This document shows positions 21,918 through 31,594 of a stretch of 36,468 nt of DNA, one piece after another. A program made the translations under genes and the position numbers. Each line of letters begins with the position of its first letter. The first letter of the stretch is position 1. The stretch is from JAEKLB01 sp050249235 (GTDB lineage: Bacteria > Actinomycetota > Acidimicrobiia > Acidimicrobiales > CADCSY01). The notes below the pieces were generated by a model. That model did no database searches, was not told the DNA's origin, and saw nothing but the letters and a program-made list of their open reading frames with translations. Location of the stretch: NCBI GenBank assembly GCA_050249235.1, contig JBFWQW010000018.1, positions 1 through 36,468 of the forward strand, given 5' to 3'.

Positions 21918-23060
21918 TCACGCGAACAGGGCTTCCACGAACTCGTCGGGGTCGAACTCGACGAGGTCGACGACGGTCTCGCCCAGCCCGACCAGCTTGA
22001 TCGGGATGCCGAGCTCCTCGCTGATGGCGATCACGATGCCGCCCTTGGCCGAGCCGTCGAGCTTGGTGAGCACGATGCCGGTCACGTCGGTGGCGTCGGC
22101 GAACTCCTTGGCCTGGGTCAGGCCGTTCTGACCGGTGGTGGCGTCGATCACGAGGAGCACCTCGGTGACCTTGCCCGGCTCGCGGTCGGCCACCCGGCGG
22201 ACCTTGCGGAGCTCCTCCATGAGGTTGACCTTGGTGTGCAGGCGGCCGGCGGTGTCGGCCAGGACCAGATCGCTCCCCCGGCTGCCGGCCCGCTGGACGG
22301 CGTCGAAGATCACCGACGAGGGGTCGCCCCCCTCCTCGCCCCGGACCAGGTCGGCCCCGGTGCGCTCGGCCCAGGCCCCGAGCTGCTCGGCGGCCGCGGC
22401 CCGGAAGGTGTCGCCGGCCGCCATCACCACGCCCCGGCCGAGGTCGGCCTGCTGGCGACCGACCTTGCCGATCGACGTGGTCTTGCCGACGCCGTTCACG
22501 CCGACGAAGAGCCACACGTTGGGCCGGCCCGGCTCGAAGGTGAGCGACCGGTCACCGACGCCGAGCCGCCCCTTGAGCTCGGCCTTCAGCTCGGCGAGCA
22601 GCAGCTCCGGGTCGACGATCCCCTGCTCGGCCACCGCCTTGCGGAGGTCGTCGAGCAGGGCGGTGGTGGTCCGCACGCCGACGTCGGCCCGGATCATCGC
22701 CTCCTCCAGCTCGTCCCAGGTCTCGGCCGTGATGCCCGAGCGGGACCGGATGGCGCCGAGGTAGCCGGAGAGCGCCGACCGGGCCCGGCCCAGCCGGTCG
22801 CGGAAGCGGGGAGGCGCCTCGGGCTCGGTCGCGACGGCGAGGGCGTCCTCGATCTCGTCGACGGTCTCCTCGTCGAGGTCGAGCGATTCGCCGGGGAGCG
22901 CCGGCGCCGACGGCGCCGCCGTCGCGGTCCCGGCGGCCCGGGTCGGCTCGGCCGGCGGCGGCTCGAGCAGCTCGCCCCGGGACCGGCGCCGGGCGACCAG
23001 CACCCCCAGCCCCAACCCGGCGAGCACCAGCACGGCGAGGACGAGCAGCACGATCTCCAT
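21918..23060 (-). CDS. ftsY: SRP receptor FtsY
   Basis: A 380-residue receptor GTPase. Residues 1-23 form a membrane anchor (VLLVLAVLVLAGLGLGVLVA), as in actinobacterial FtsY, followed by a short Pro/Ala/Glu-rich linker. The NG domain has FVGVNGVGKTTSIGK, DTFRAAAAEQL, DTAGRLHTK and TKLDGSAKGG, ending GETVVDLVEFDPDEFVEALF. It docks the Ffh-ribosome complex at the membrane. It lies 41 bases downstream of smc, a common order. Confidence 0.95.
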   Translation of the reverse strand: MEIVLLVLAVLVLAGLGLGVLVARRRSRGELLEPPPAEPTRAAGTATAAPSAPALPGESLDLDEETVDEIEDALAVATEPEAPPRFRDRLGRARSALSGYLGAIRSRSGITAETWDELEEAMIRADVGVRTTTALLDDLRKAVAEQGIVDPELLLAELKAELKGRLGVGDRSLTFEPGRPNVWLFVGVNGVGKTTSIGKVGRQQADLGRGVVMAAGDTFRAAAAEQLGAWAERTGADLVRGEEGGDPSSVIFDAVQRAGSRGSDLVLADTAGRLHTKVNLMEELRKVRRVADREPGKVTEVLLVIDATTGQNGLTQAKEFADATDVTGIVLTKLDGSAKGGIVIAISEELGIPIKLVGLGETVVDLVEFDPDEFVEALFA

Positions 23061-23101
23061 CTCGCGCCGAGACTACCCAGCCCCTCGAAGCACCTCTCGG
23101 G

Positions 23102-26100
23102 TCAGGCGACCACCCCCGACGCCTTCTCGCTGACGACGCGGGAGGAGCCGCCGGGCTGCATGGTGACGCCGTAGAGGGTGTCGGCGCATTCCATCGTGCG
23201 CTTCTGGTGGCTGACGACGACGAGCTGGGCCTCGCTCCGGAACTCCTCGAGGAGGTCGAGGAAGCGGTGGAGGTTGACGTCGTCGAGGGCGGCCTCGACC
23301 TCGTCCATCAGGTAGAAGGGCGAGGGCCGGCTGCGGAAGACGGCGAAGAGGAAGGCGAGGGCGGTGAGCGAGCGCTCGCCGCCCGAGAGCAGCGAGAGCT
23401 TGCGGACGTTCTTGCCCGACGGCCGGGCCTCGACCTCGATGCCGGTCTCGAGGGGGTCGTCCGGGTTGGTGAGGCGGAGGTTGCCCTCGCCGCCCGGGAA
23501 GAGCGTCTCGAAGAGCTGGGTGAAGTGCCCGCTGACGTCGGCGAAGGCGGCCGCGAAGACGCTCACGATCTCGGCATCGACGGCCTTGATCACCCGGGAG
23601 AGCTCGCGGCGGCTCGTCTTCACGTCCTCGAGCTGCTCCTCGAGGAAGGTGTGGCGCTCGGACAGGGCTTCGTACTCCTCCAGGGCGAGGGGGTTCACCG
23701 GGCCCATGAGGCGCAGCTCCCGCTCGAGCTCACGGAGGCGGGCCGGGGCCGAGGTGCCCTCGGGCAGCCGCGGGCACTCGGCCGCCATCGCCACCTCGGG
23801 CTCCACCTCGAGGTCGCGGCGCAGGGTCTCGGTGGCGGCCTCCAGGCGGAGCTGCAGCTCCTGGGCCTCGAGCTCGGCCCGGCGCGTGCGCTCGCGGACC
23901 TCCTCCAGGCGCCGCTCGGCGGCCGAGCGCTCCTTGCGGGCCGCGTCGAGCCGGTCGGCGGTGGCCCGGGCCGCCTCGGTCTGGCGCCGGCGCCGCTCCC
24001 GGAGGTCGGCCAGGTGGGCCTCGACCCAGACGAGGCCCTCGGCCACGACGGCGACGAGGCGGTCGGTCACCACCAGCCGGCGATCGAGCTCGACCCGGCG
24101 CGACGCCGCCTCTTCGCGCTCGGCGACGTTCCGGGACAGCCGCTCGTCGACCTCGACGAGGCGCTGCGCCAGGTAGCCACGGCGCTCCTCGAGGGCGGAC
24201 GCCCGCACCTCGAGGTCGGAGCGCAGGGCCGCCACCGCCGACGACCGCTCGTCGATCCGGCGGCGGGTCTCGGCCACCTGGCGCGCCTCCTCCCCGACCC
24301 GGCGCTCCTCGTCCTCGAGCCCCGGCAGCTGGGCCTGGAGCTGGCTGGCCCGCTCCCGCTCGCGGGCGACGCGATCGGCCAGCTCGGCCAGGTGCGTCCG
24401 GACGGCGTCGGCCTCGGCGAGCGCGTCGGCCGACTCGGCGTCGACGCGGACCAGCGCCTCGGTGGCCCGTTCGACCGCGGCCCGGGCTCCGGCGAGGTGG
24501 CGTTGCCACTCGGCCTCGGCCCGGCGGGCACCGTCGACCGCTTCCCGGGCGATGGCGACGGACGACCGGGCCAGGGCGGCTTCGTTGGCGGCCCCGGCGG
24601 CCATCGACGTCGCTTCGTCGAGGGCGGCGCCGGTGGCACCGGACGACCGGCCGCCGATGAGCCACCCGCCGGGGGCGAAGCGATCGCCGTCGCGGGTCAC
24701 GACCACCGCGCCGGGGTGGTCGACGGCGGCGTCGAGCGCGGCGGCCCAGCCCCCGGCCACGCAGACGGCGCCGGCCAGGAGGGCGTCGAGCAGGGCGTCG
24801 ACCTCGGCCGAGCGACCCCGCACGTGGGTCCGGACGGCCTCGCCGCCGGGTACGGGCGACGGGTGCCGGACGGGGCCGGCGAGCAGCGGGAGCACGGCGC
24901 CGGCGCCGGCCTCGGCCAGGACCTCGAGCGCCCGGCGGGCGCCGTCGACGCCGCCGCCGACGACGACCGAGCCGAGCGACGAGCCGGCCGCGGCCTCGAA
25001 GGCCGCCTCCCAGCCCGGGTCCACCTCGACCAGGTCGAGCAGGGTGCCGAGCACGCCGTCGTGGCCCTCCAGGCGGGCCGCGCCGGCCCGGGCCCGGGCG
25101 TCGTCGAGGGCCTGGGCCAGCGCCTCGGCCCGGGCCGTCCACGCCCGGTGGTCGCCCTCGGCGGCGCGGAGCGCCGTCTCCGCCGCCTCGAGGGCGTGCT
25201 CGGCGGCGATCCGCTCACCCTCGGCCACCATGAGGCCGTTGTCGAGCGTCGGTGCCGACGACTCCCCGGCCGACCGGGCCTCACGGAGATCGCGCCCCTC
25301 GGCCGCCAGCCGCTCGATCTTCTCGGTGAGCGAGGCCAGGCGCTGCTCGAGCCGGCCGGCCTCCGTCTCGCCCCTCGCCGTCGCCGACGACAGGGCGGCC
25401 AGCTCGCCCCGGGCCTCGGCCGCCGACGCGGCCGAGGCCGCACCCGACGGGGCGCCGTCGGGCCAGCGCGACTCGAACGCCGAGCGGTCGCCGGCCAGGT
25501 CGGCCTCGGCCTCGGCCAGGCGGGCCGCGGCCGGCGCCAGCGCCGCCTCGGCCTGCTCGGCCTCGGCCAGCTCGGCCCGCAGGCGGGCGGCCTCGGCTTC
25601 GAGGCTCTCGATCACCCCGCGGTCGGCGGCGACCGCCCGGTCGCGCTCGATCCCCCGCCGGCGCTCGGCCAGCACCGCGGCCAGGCCTCGGGCCTGCTGG
25701 TGGAGCCGCTCGACCTGCACGAGGCCCTCGCCGAGGTCGTCGGCGCCCATGGCCGACAGCTCGGCCTCGGCGGCGAGCACCGTGGCGTCGTGGCCGGCCA
25801 GCTCGGCCCGGGTGGCGGCGTCGTCGCCGGCCAGGCGGGCCCGGCCCTCGGCGCCGGCCGCCAGCCGGCCCCTGAGCGTGGCCAGCTCCCGCCCGGCGAC
25901 GTGCAGCCGGATGGCGGCCAGCTCGGACACCAGGTCGCCGTGGCGGCGGGCCGCCTCGGCCTGGCGCTCGAGGGGCCGGAGCTGGCGCCTGACCTCGCGG
26001 AGGAGGTCGGACAGCCGGAGCAGGTTGGCCTCGGTGGCGTCGAGCCGGCGCTGGGCCCGCTCCTTGCGCTTGCGGAACTTGAGGATGCCGGCCGCCTCCT

Positions 26101-26584
26101 CGATGATCTGGCGCCGGTCCTCGGGGCGGGCGTTGAGCACGGCGTCGAGCTGGCCCTGCCCGACGATCACGTGCTGCTGGCGACCGACGCCGGAGTCGGA
26201 GAGCAGGTCCTGCACGTCGAGGAGCCGGCTCGGCACCCCGTTGATGGCGTACTCGCTGTCGCCGTTGCGGAACAGCGTGCGGCTGATCGTCACCTCGGAG
26301 AACTCGATCGGGAGCATCCCCGACGCGTTGTCGATGGTGAGGTGCACCTCGGCCCGCCCGAGCGCCGGGCGCTTGGCCGAGCCGGCGAAGATGACGTCGT
26401 CCATCTTCGACGACCGGACGGTGCGTGGGCCCTGGGCCCCGAGGACCCAGGCGACGGCGTCGACGATGTTCGACTTCCCCGACCCGTTGGGCCCGACGAC
26501 GACGGTGATGCCGGGCTCGAGGTCGAGCACCGTGGTGTCGGCGAACGACTTGAAGCCCTTCAGGGTCAGTGTCTTCAGGTACAC
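23102..26584 (-). CDS. smc: Chromosome segregation ATPase SMC
   Basis: A 1160-residue condensin ATPase. Walker A GPNGSGKSN (31-39) follows MYLKTLTLKGFKSFAD. Long coiled coils rich in Ala/Glu/Arg flank a hinge near residues 500-650 (HDGVLGTLLDLVEVDPGWEA). The head closes with LSGGERSLTALAFLFA (about 1066) and Walker B FYLMDEVEAALDD (about 1090). The length is normal. GTG 26584 is fixed by the family start; GGAGG lies just upstream in the message, and a TAGCGT hexamer (26594-26599, minus strand) may be its -10. It organises and compacts the chromosome with ScpAB. Confidence 0.97.
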   Translation of the reverse strand: MYLKTLTLKGFKSFADTTVLDLEPGITVVVGPNGSGKSNIVDAVAWVLGAQGPRTVRSSKMDDVIFAGSAKRPALGRAEVHLTIDNASGMLPIEFSEVTISRTLFRNGDSEYAINGVPSRLLDVQDLLSDSGVGRQQHVIVGQGQLDAVLNARPEDRRQIIEEAAGILKFRKRKERAQRRLDATEANLLRLSDLLREVRRQLRPLERQAEAARRHGDLVSELAAIRLHVAGRELATLRGRLAAGAEGRARLAGDDAATRAELAGHDATVLAAEAELSAMGADDLGEGLVQVERLHQQARGLAAVLAERRRGIERDRAVAADRGVIESLEAEAARLRAELAEAEQAEAALAPAAARLAEAEADLAGDRSAFESRWPDGAPSGAASAASAAEARGELAALSSATARGETEAGRLEQRLASLTEKIERLAAEGRDLREARSAGESSAPTLDNGLMVAEGERIAAEHALEAAETALRAAEGDHRAWTARAEALAQALDDARARAGAARLEGHDGVLGTLLDLVEVDPGWEAAFEAAAGSSLGSVVVGGGVDGARRALEVLAEAGAGAVLPLLAGPVRHPSPVPGGEAVRTHVRGRSAEVDALLDALLAGAVCVAGGWAAALDAAVDHPGAVVVTRDGDRFAPGGWLIGGRSSGATGAALDEATSMAAGAANEAALARSSVAIAREAVDGARRAEAEWQRHLAGARAAVERATEALVRVDAESADALAEADAVRTHLAELADRVARERERASQLQAQLPGLEDEERRVGEEARQVAETRRRIDERSSAVAALRSDLEVRASALEERRGYLAQRLVEVDERLSRNVAEREEAASRRVELDRRLVVTDRLVAVVAEGLVWVEAHLADLRERRRRQTEAARATADRLDAARKERSAAERRLEEVRERTRRAELEAQELQLRLEAATETLRRDLEVEPEVAMAAECPRLPEGTSAPARLRELERELRLMGPVNPLALEEYEALSERHTFLEEQLEDVKTSRRELSRVIKAVDAEIVSVFAAAFADVSGHFTQLFETLFPGGEGNLRLTNPDDPLETGIEVEARPSGKNVRKLSLLSGGERSLTALAFLFAVFRSRPSPFYLMDEVEAALDDVNLHRFLDLLEEFRSEAQLVVVSHQKRTMECADTLYGVTMQPGGSSRVVSEKASGVVA

Positions 26585-27059
26585 GGTGCCTCCACGCTAG
26601 GTGCCGCCCCGCCGGACGTGGACGATGGTGGCCCCGGCCCGGACCCGGCCGAAGCGGTGCACGAGTCGTGCCCGCCCGACCGCGACGGGCGTTCCCTCGA
26701 CCTCGACCTGAACCGCCGGTCGAGGGTCCCTCGAGGTGCAGGAGCGGTCGAGGCGTGATCGGGCCGGTCGAGGCGGGCTCGGGCCCCGACGCCGACGGGT
26801 CGCCCCCGGCCCACCGTGCCGCCACCGCTCACCGTGTCGCCCGCCGCTCACCGTGTCGCCCGCCGCTCACCGTGTCGCCCGCGGCCCATCGCGCCGGATC
26901 GCGATCGCCACGGGGTACCCTGCGGAGGTCGTCGCCCCGGCCTGGTCCCCCCCGGCCGCATGCGGACCCCCCGGGGGTCGTCCGCTGGGCGACCGGACCG
27001 AGATTCGCACCAGCGCTGCCCGCCTCCCGTGACGGGGAGGCCCGCGAGCAGGAGAGCAG
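26585..27059. other. 475-base divergent intergenic region between smc and the SNF2 gene
   Basis: No convincing gene is seen. It holds several CGGTCGAG-type repeats, a CGAGGGTCCCTCG palindrome (26721-26733), three perfect 19-bp tandem copies (26825-26881), a GACCCCC-C-GGGGGTC palindrome (about 26967-26981) and a GCCTCCC/GGGAGGC hairpin just before the SNF2 ribosome site. Promoters for both divergent genes must lie here. Confidence 0.5.
26825..26881 (+). repeat. 19-bp tandem repeat, three perfect copies
   Basis: CCGCTCACCGTGTCGCCCG occurs at 26825-26843, 26844-26862 and 26863-26881 without a mismatch. It lies between smc and the SNF2 helicase. There are no spacers, so it is a simple tandem repeat and likely variable in copy number between strains. 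Confidence 0.85.
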
Positions 27060-30000
27060 ATGCCAGACGCCGAGTTGCCTGGGCCGCGGTTCGCCGGCGC
27101 GGCGCGGCCCGTCCCGGCCGGGTTCGAGCAGGTCGTCGAGGCGGAGGCGTCGGGCCTGGCGTCCGCCGCCGACCTCGAGCTGCTCGAGGCCCACCGCGAC
27201 GCCTGGTGCGACATCGCCCTCCTGCGCCTCGACGACACCGAGCTCGCGCTGGCCGTCGTCCGTGGCCTACCCGGCGAGGAGCGCGAGCAGGTCGTCGCCG
27301 ACTTCGAGGACGAGCGGTCCCGGTGGTTGGGCGTGCTCGACCGGCTCGGCATCGCCCCCCCGCCGCCCGAGACCGCCGTCCGGTCGAACGCCGGCGACGC
27401 CGGCGCCGCTCCCATCGAGCTCCCGCCCGGCGAGGTCCGGCTCCAGGCCTCGTGGCTCTCGGGCCGCATCGTGGTCTGGGCGGCCGGACCCGGTCGGCCC
27501 CCCGTCGTCGGCGACGAGCTCGCCGACCGGCTCGAGGCGGCCGGCGCCCCAGCCCACGGGTGGGACGTCCACCCGATGGTGTCCCTCCCCTCGGGCGAGA
27601 AGGCCGAGGCCCGCGTCATCCCCGTCCACGACGTCCTGGGCTGGCTGGTCGCGGTGGGCGCCGGCCAGACCGGCACCGGCCGGGAGGGCGACGACATCGA
27701 CGAGCACGTCGGGGCCAGCCTGCGCTGGCTCGGCCGGATCGCGGTCTGGGCGGTGCAGCTCCTGGCCCGGGGCTCGATGGTCCCGGTCCTGCGCACCCGC
27801 CGCTCGCCGGGGCGGGCCCGGGCCGACCGCTCCGAGTCGCAGGTGCGGTGGTTGCCGGGCCTGGTCGACAAGACCCGCCTCAACGACCTGGCCCGCACGA
27901 TGCCGGGCCCGATCACCGCCGTCGAGGGCGCCGACGGCCACAGCGTGGTGAACGCCGTGCTGGAGGCCCTCGTCAACGCGGTCGGCACCCACGCCGCCAG
28001 CCAGATCGAGCTGCCCGCCCCCCCGCCGAGCCCCCGCACCACCGCCGCCGTCGCCGAGTCGTTCCTCACCCGCCTCGACGGCTCGCCCTTCGAAGCGCCC
28101 TCCCGGGCCGCCGCCGAGGTGGCCAGCCGGCTGCTGCGCTGGGCCCACCCCCTCACCGACCCGGTCAGCGGCCGGCTCCTGGTCCAGCTCGACCCGCCCG
28201 ACAAGGGCGACGCCTGGTTCCTGCGGGTGCTCGGACCCGATCCCGACGGGCGCATGGTCGCAGCCGAGGTGGCGATGGTCGACGGCCGGTCGAAGCGGCT
28301 GGCCGAGGAGCTGGCCCGCCTCGAGCGGCTGCTCCCGGTCCTGCTGCGACCCGGCGGCACCCGGCGGGGCGAGGTCTACCTCGACCAGGCCGAGGCGTGG
28401 GAGCTGATGACCGAGACCGGGCCGGCACTCGAGTCGGCGGGGTTCGACGTCCGGGTCCCCGCGCTTTCGCGGCGCAAGCCGACGCCGTCCCTGCGGCTCA
28501 CCAGCCTCGCCACCGAGAAGTCCGTCGTCGGTGCCCACCAGCTGGCCGACGTGCGGTGGACGGCGGTGTTCGGCGACGTCGAGCTCGACGCCGCCGAGAT
28601 CGCCCGCCTGGCCCGCGAGGCCCGGCCGCTGGTGCGCTCGGGCGGCCGGTGGGTGGCCCTCGACAGGGCCGACCTGGCCGCGGCCCAGGAGGCGCTCGCC
28701 GAGCGGGCCTCGAAGACGAAGCTCACGGGCGCCGAGATGCTCCGCCACGCCGTCGGCCTCGAGGGCTCGCCGCTCGCCGGCGGGATCGCCGTCGAGGGCA
28801 CCGGCTGGGCCGCCGACCTGCTGGCCCGGGCGACCGAGCTCCACACGCTCCCGGTGGCGACGCCGGAAGGCTTCGTCGGCACGCTCCGGAGCTACCAGGA
28901 GGAAGCCGTCGCCTGGCTCGGCTTCCTCGACAGCGCCGGCCTCGGCGGCTGCCTCGCCCTCGACATGGGCCTCGGCAAGACGCCCACGGTGCTGGCCCAC
29001 CTCCGACAGACCCGGGGCAACGGCGCCGCCCTCGTCATCGCTCCGCCGGCGGTGGTGGGGAACTGGGCCGCCGAGGCGGCCCGCTTCACGCCGGACCTCC
29101 GGGTGGTCGTCCACCACGGCGCCTCCCGGGCCTCCGCCGGCGAGCTGGCGGCCGAGGTGGCCGGCGCCGACCTCGTGATCACCACCTACGGGACCGCCGT
29201 ACGCGACGTCGATGCCCTGGCCGAGCAGCCCTGGCGATCGGTCATCCTGGACGAGGCCCAGGCCGTGAAGAACCCCACCAGTGAGACGGCCCAGGTCCTG
29301 CGCACGATCCCGGCCACCATCCGGCTGGCAATGACCGGCACGCCCGTCGAGAACGGCCTCGGCGACCTGTGGGCGATCCTCGACTTCACGAACCCGGGGC
29401 TGCTTGGCAGCCGGGCCTCGTTCGTGAGCCAGCTGACCACCACCGCCACCGCCACCACCACCTCCTCGGGAGCGTCCGGCGCCGACGGCGACACCGCCCC
29501 GGCCCGGGTTCCGGCCGGCGGGGCCGAGTCGGCGCTGCGGGCCCTCAACGGGCTGCTCGTCTTCCGGCGCACGAAGTCCGAGCCGATCGTCGCCGCCGAG
29601 CTCCCCGACCGGATCGACGAGCTCGACCGGTGCACGATGACGCCCGAGCAGATCGGCCTCTACCAGGCGGTGCTCGACCGGCTGGTCACCGGGTCGGAGA
29701 CGGGCGAGCGGCGCCAGGGCGAGATCCTCGCCGCCATCACCGCCCTCAAGCAGATCTGCAACCACCCGGCCGCCTACCAGGACGACGGCCGCCCGCTCGC
29801 CGGCCGGTCGGGCAAGCTCGCCCGCCTCGACGAGATCGTCGACGCCGTCTTCGAGTCGGGCGAGAAGGTCCTCGTGTTCACCCACTTCGCCGAGTGGGGG
29901 AAGCGGCTCGCCGACCACCTCACCGAGCGCACGGGCGTCCCGATCGCCTGCTACCACGGCGGGCTGGCCCGGGGCGCCCGCGACCGGCTGGTTGCCGACT

Positions 30001-30386
30001 TCCAGGCCGCCGAGGGGCCGGGCGCGCTCGTGCTCTCGCTCAAGGCCGGCGGCACGGGCCTCAACCTCACCGCTGCCAGCCACGTCGTGCTCTACGACCG
30101 CTGGTGGAACCCGGCCGTCGAGGACCAGGCCCGGGACCGGGCGTGGCGCATCGGCCAGACCCGCACGGTCGTCTCGCACCGCCTGGTGTGCCCCGGCACG
30201 GTCGACGAGCGGGTCGAGGAGGTCGTCGCCGGCAAGCGCCACATCGCCGACGTGGTGCTGCCGAGGTCGAGCTCGCTCGCCGACCTCGACGTCGACCAGC
30301 TCCGCACCGCCCTCGGCCTGCGCACCGACGCCGTGCTGGTCGACGAGTCCGCCACGCCCACCGGCGACGAGGAGGAGGCCGCGTGA
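27060..30386 (+). CDS. SNF2/Swi2-family DEAD-like helicase/ATPase
   Basis: A 1108-residue protein. The N-terminal 600 residues are a SNF2-associated region of uncertain function. The RecA-like core has motif I DMGLGKT (635-641), motif II DEAQ (731-734), TGTPVENGLGDLWAILDFTNPG, and the helicase C part SLKAGGTGLNLT, VLYDRWWNPAVEDQA and RAWRIGQTR (about 1010-1030). A Thr/Ala-rich insert (TTTATATTTSSGASG) separates the lobes. Bacterial members translocate on DNA and displace proteins; some act in repair, transcription or defence. ATG 27060 has AGGAG 7-8 nt upstream. In other actinobacteria a SWIM zinc-finger gene usually sits next to such helicases; none is in this window. Confidence 0.9.
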   Translation: MPDAELPGPRFAGAARPVPAGFEQVVEAEASGLASAADLELLEAHRDAWCDIALLRLDDTELALAVVRGLPGEEREQVVADFEDERSRWLGVLDRLGIAPPPPETAVRSNAGDAGAAPIELPPGEVRLQASWLSGRIVVWAAGPGRPPVVGDELADRLEAAGAPAHGWDVHPMVSLPSGEKAEARVIPVHDVLGWLVAVGAGQTGTGREGDDIDEHVGASLRWLGRIAVWAVQLLARGSMVPVLRTRRSPGRARADRSESQVRWLPGLVDKTRLNDLARTMPGPITAVEGADGHSVVNAVLEALVNAVGTHAASQIELPAPPPSPRTTAAVAESFLTRLDGSPFEAPSRAAAEVASRLLRWAHPLTDPVSGRLLVQLDPPDKGDAWFLRVLGPDPDGRMVAAEVAMVDGRSKRLAEELARLERLLPVLLRPGGTRRGEVYLDQAEAWELMTETGPALESAGFDVRVPALSRRKPTPSLRLTSLATEKSVVGAHQLADVRWTAVFGDVELDAAEIARLAREARPLVRSGGRWVALDRADLAAAQEALAERASKTKLTGAEMLRHAVGLEGSPLAGGIAVEGTGWAADLLARATELHTLPVATPEGFVGTLRSYQEEAVAWLGFLDSAGLGGCLALDMGLGKTPTVLAHLRQTRGNGAALVIAPPAVVGNWAAEAARFTPDLRVVVHHGASRASAGELAAEVAGADLVITTYGTAVRDVDALAEQPWRSVILDEAQAVKNPTSETAQVLRTIPATIRLAMTGTPVENGLGDLWAILDFTNPGLLGSRASFVSQLTTTATATTTSSGASGADGDTAPARVPAGGAESALRALNGLLVFRRTKSEPIVAAELPDRIDELDRCTMTPEQIGLYQAVLDRLVTGSETGERRQGEILAAITALKQICNHPAAYQDDGRPLAGRSGKLARLDEIVDAVFESGEKVLVFTHFAEWGKRLADHLTERTGVPIACYHGGLARGARDRLVADFQAAEGPGALVLSLKAGGTGLNLTAASHVVLYDRWWNPAVEDQARDRAWRIGQTRTVVSHRLVCPGTVDERVEEVVAGKRHIADVVLPRSSSLADLDVDQLRTALGLRTDAVLVDESATPTGDEEEAA

Positions 30387-30679
30387 GCGACACCCAGGCC
30401 GCCGCCGCTCAGACGACACCGTCGGGGCGGCGCCGACAGCGCAACCGCCGCCGCAAGGCGGTCGAGTTCTGGCAGGACCTCCCCGACGACGACGCGCCCG
30501 TCACGGTCGTCCCGGCGGTCGACCCCACGGCGTCGATCCGCTCCCTCGGCACGCCCCCGCTGCCCGGGCAGGGCAGCGCCGCCGACCACGTCATCGCCGC
30601 CGTCGTCCAGCGGGCCGCCCGCCAGGCCGCCGCGCTGGCGGCCGTGTCGAACATCCTCGACGCCCCCACCGACGACTAG
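30383..30679 (+). CDS. 98-residue protein coupled to the SNF2 helicase
   Basis: GTG 30383 overlaps the SNF2 stop in GTGA, so translation is coupled. The product has a basic N-terminus (GRRRQRNRRRKAVEFWQDLP), a Pro/Val-rich middle and a helical Ala-rich end (DHVIAAVVQRAARQAAALAA). I know no family for it. The position suggests a helicase accessory factor; the basic part could contact nucleic acid. Confidence 0.65.
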   Translation: MSDTQAAAAQTTPSGRRRQRNRRRKAVEFWQDLPDDDAPVTVVPAVDPTASIRSLGTPPLPGQGSAADHVIAAVVQRAARQAAALAAVSNILDAPTDD

Positions 30680-30689
30680 CCCGTTCGTT

Positions 30690-30728
30690 GTCGACCGAGC
30701 CGGAACCGTCCCGGCCCGGTCGACCGAG
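30690..30728 (+). repeat. 10-bp direct repeat in the convergent gap SNF2 operon / mutM
   Basis: GTCGACCGAG occurs at 30690-30699 and 30719-30728 in the 81-base gap between two convergent operons. A weak hairpin (GCCGG/CCGGC) lies between the copies and may take part in termination. The evidence is slight. Confidence 0.3.
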
Positions 30729-30760
30729 AACGGCGGCTCGCCGGCTGTGAGGTCGCCGGG

Positions 30761-31594
30761 CTAGACCTGGCAGCCGGGGCAGAAGAACGACGAGCGGCTG
30801 GCCCACTTCATGCGCTGGACCGTGTGGCGGCAGCGCCGGCAGGGCTGGCCCTCCCGGCCGTACACCTTGTGCTCGGCCTGGTAGTTGCCCACCTTGCCGT
30901 ACAGGTCGCGGTACTGCTCGTCGGCGAGCGACGAGCCCCGGAGCTTGATCGCCTCCTGGAGCACCTCGCCCATCGAGCGGTACAGGCGGCGCACCTCCTG
31001 GGTGGAGACCGTCTCCGAGCCCCGGTCGGGGCGCAGGCCGGCGTTCCACAGGATCTCGTCGGAGTAGATGTTGCCGATGCCGGCGACGAAGCGCTGGTCC
31101 ATGAGCAGGGTCTTGAGCTTCACCCGCCGGGCGATGAGCCGGGCGCCGAAGAGGTCCCACGACACGGCGTCCTCGACCGGGTCGAAGCCGAGCTCGGCCA
31201 GCTCGGGAGCCTCCTCGGCCAGGCCCGCCTTCGACACGACGTAGAGCTCGCCGAAGGTCCGCGGGTCGACGTAGCGGAGCTGGCCGCCCTGGGTGAAGGT
31301 GAACACGACGTGGGTGTGCTTGGCCGTGGGGTCCTTCGGTGCCGCCCGCAGCAGCTGGCCGCTCATCCCGAGATGCACGACCAGGTAGTCGTCGCCGACC
31401 GAGAGCAGGAGGTTCTTGCCCCGGCGCCCGACGGCGTCGATCTTGCGGTCCTCGAGCCGGGCGATGAACTGCTTCTTGTTCGTGTGGCGGCGGATCGACC
31501 GGAGGCCGTGGACCTCGACCGTCTTGATCTTCCGGGACACGACCTCCTTCTCGAGGTCGCGGCGGATCGTCTCCACCTCGGGCAGCTCAGGCAT
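30761..31594 (-). CDS. mutM: Formamidopyrimidine-DNA glycosylase (Fpg/MutM)
   Basis: A 277-residue repair glycosylase/AP lyase for 8-oxoguanine. After Met it begins PELPEVETIRRDL, with catalytic Pro and Glu. It has a conserved Lys region GRRGKNLLLSVGDDYLVVHL, the helix-2-turn-helix (LLMDQRFVAGIGNIYSDEIL) and a C-terminal zinc finger CRRC ... CPGC. All catalytic residues are visible. Its ATG overlaps the rnc stop by 8 nt. Confidence 0.95.
   Translation of the reverse strand: MPELPEVETIRRDLEKEVVSRKIKTVEVHGLRSIRRHTNKKQFIARLEDRKIDAVGRRGKNLLLSVGDDYLVVHLGMSGQLLRAAPKDPTAKHTHVVFTFTQGGQLRYVDPRTFGELYVVSKAGLAEEAPELAELGFDPVEDAVSWDLFGARLIARRVKLKTLLMDQRFVAGIGNIYSDEILWNAGLRPDRGSETVSTQEVRRLYRSMGEVLQEAIKLRGSSLADEQYRDLYGKVGNYQAEHKVYGREGQPCRRCRHTVQRMKWASRSSFFCPGCQV

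Noticed and set aside
23207..26758. A very long plus-strand open frame opposite smc (over 1100 codons)
   Set aside because: It is the antisense of a clear SMC gene. Its Gly/Leu/Arg/Val-rich composition is what GC-rich third positions give on the opposite strand, and no motif is present.
26825..26881. CRISPR array
   Set aside because: The copies are directly adjacent with no spacers, and no cas-like gene is present.
27267..30419. A long minus-strand open frame opposite the SNF2 helicase
   Set aside because: The helicase motifs on the plus strand are unmistakable; the antisense translation is low-complexity with no recognisable domain.
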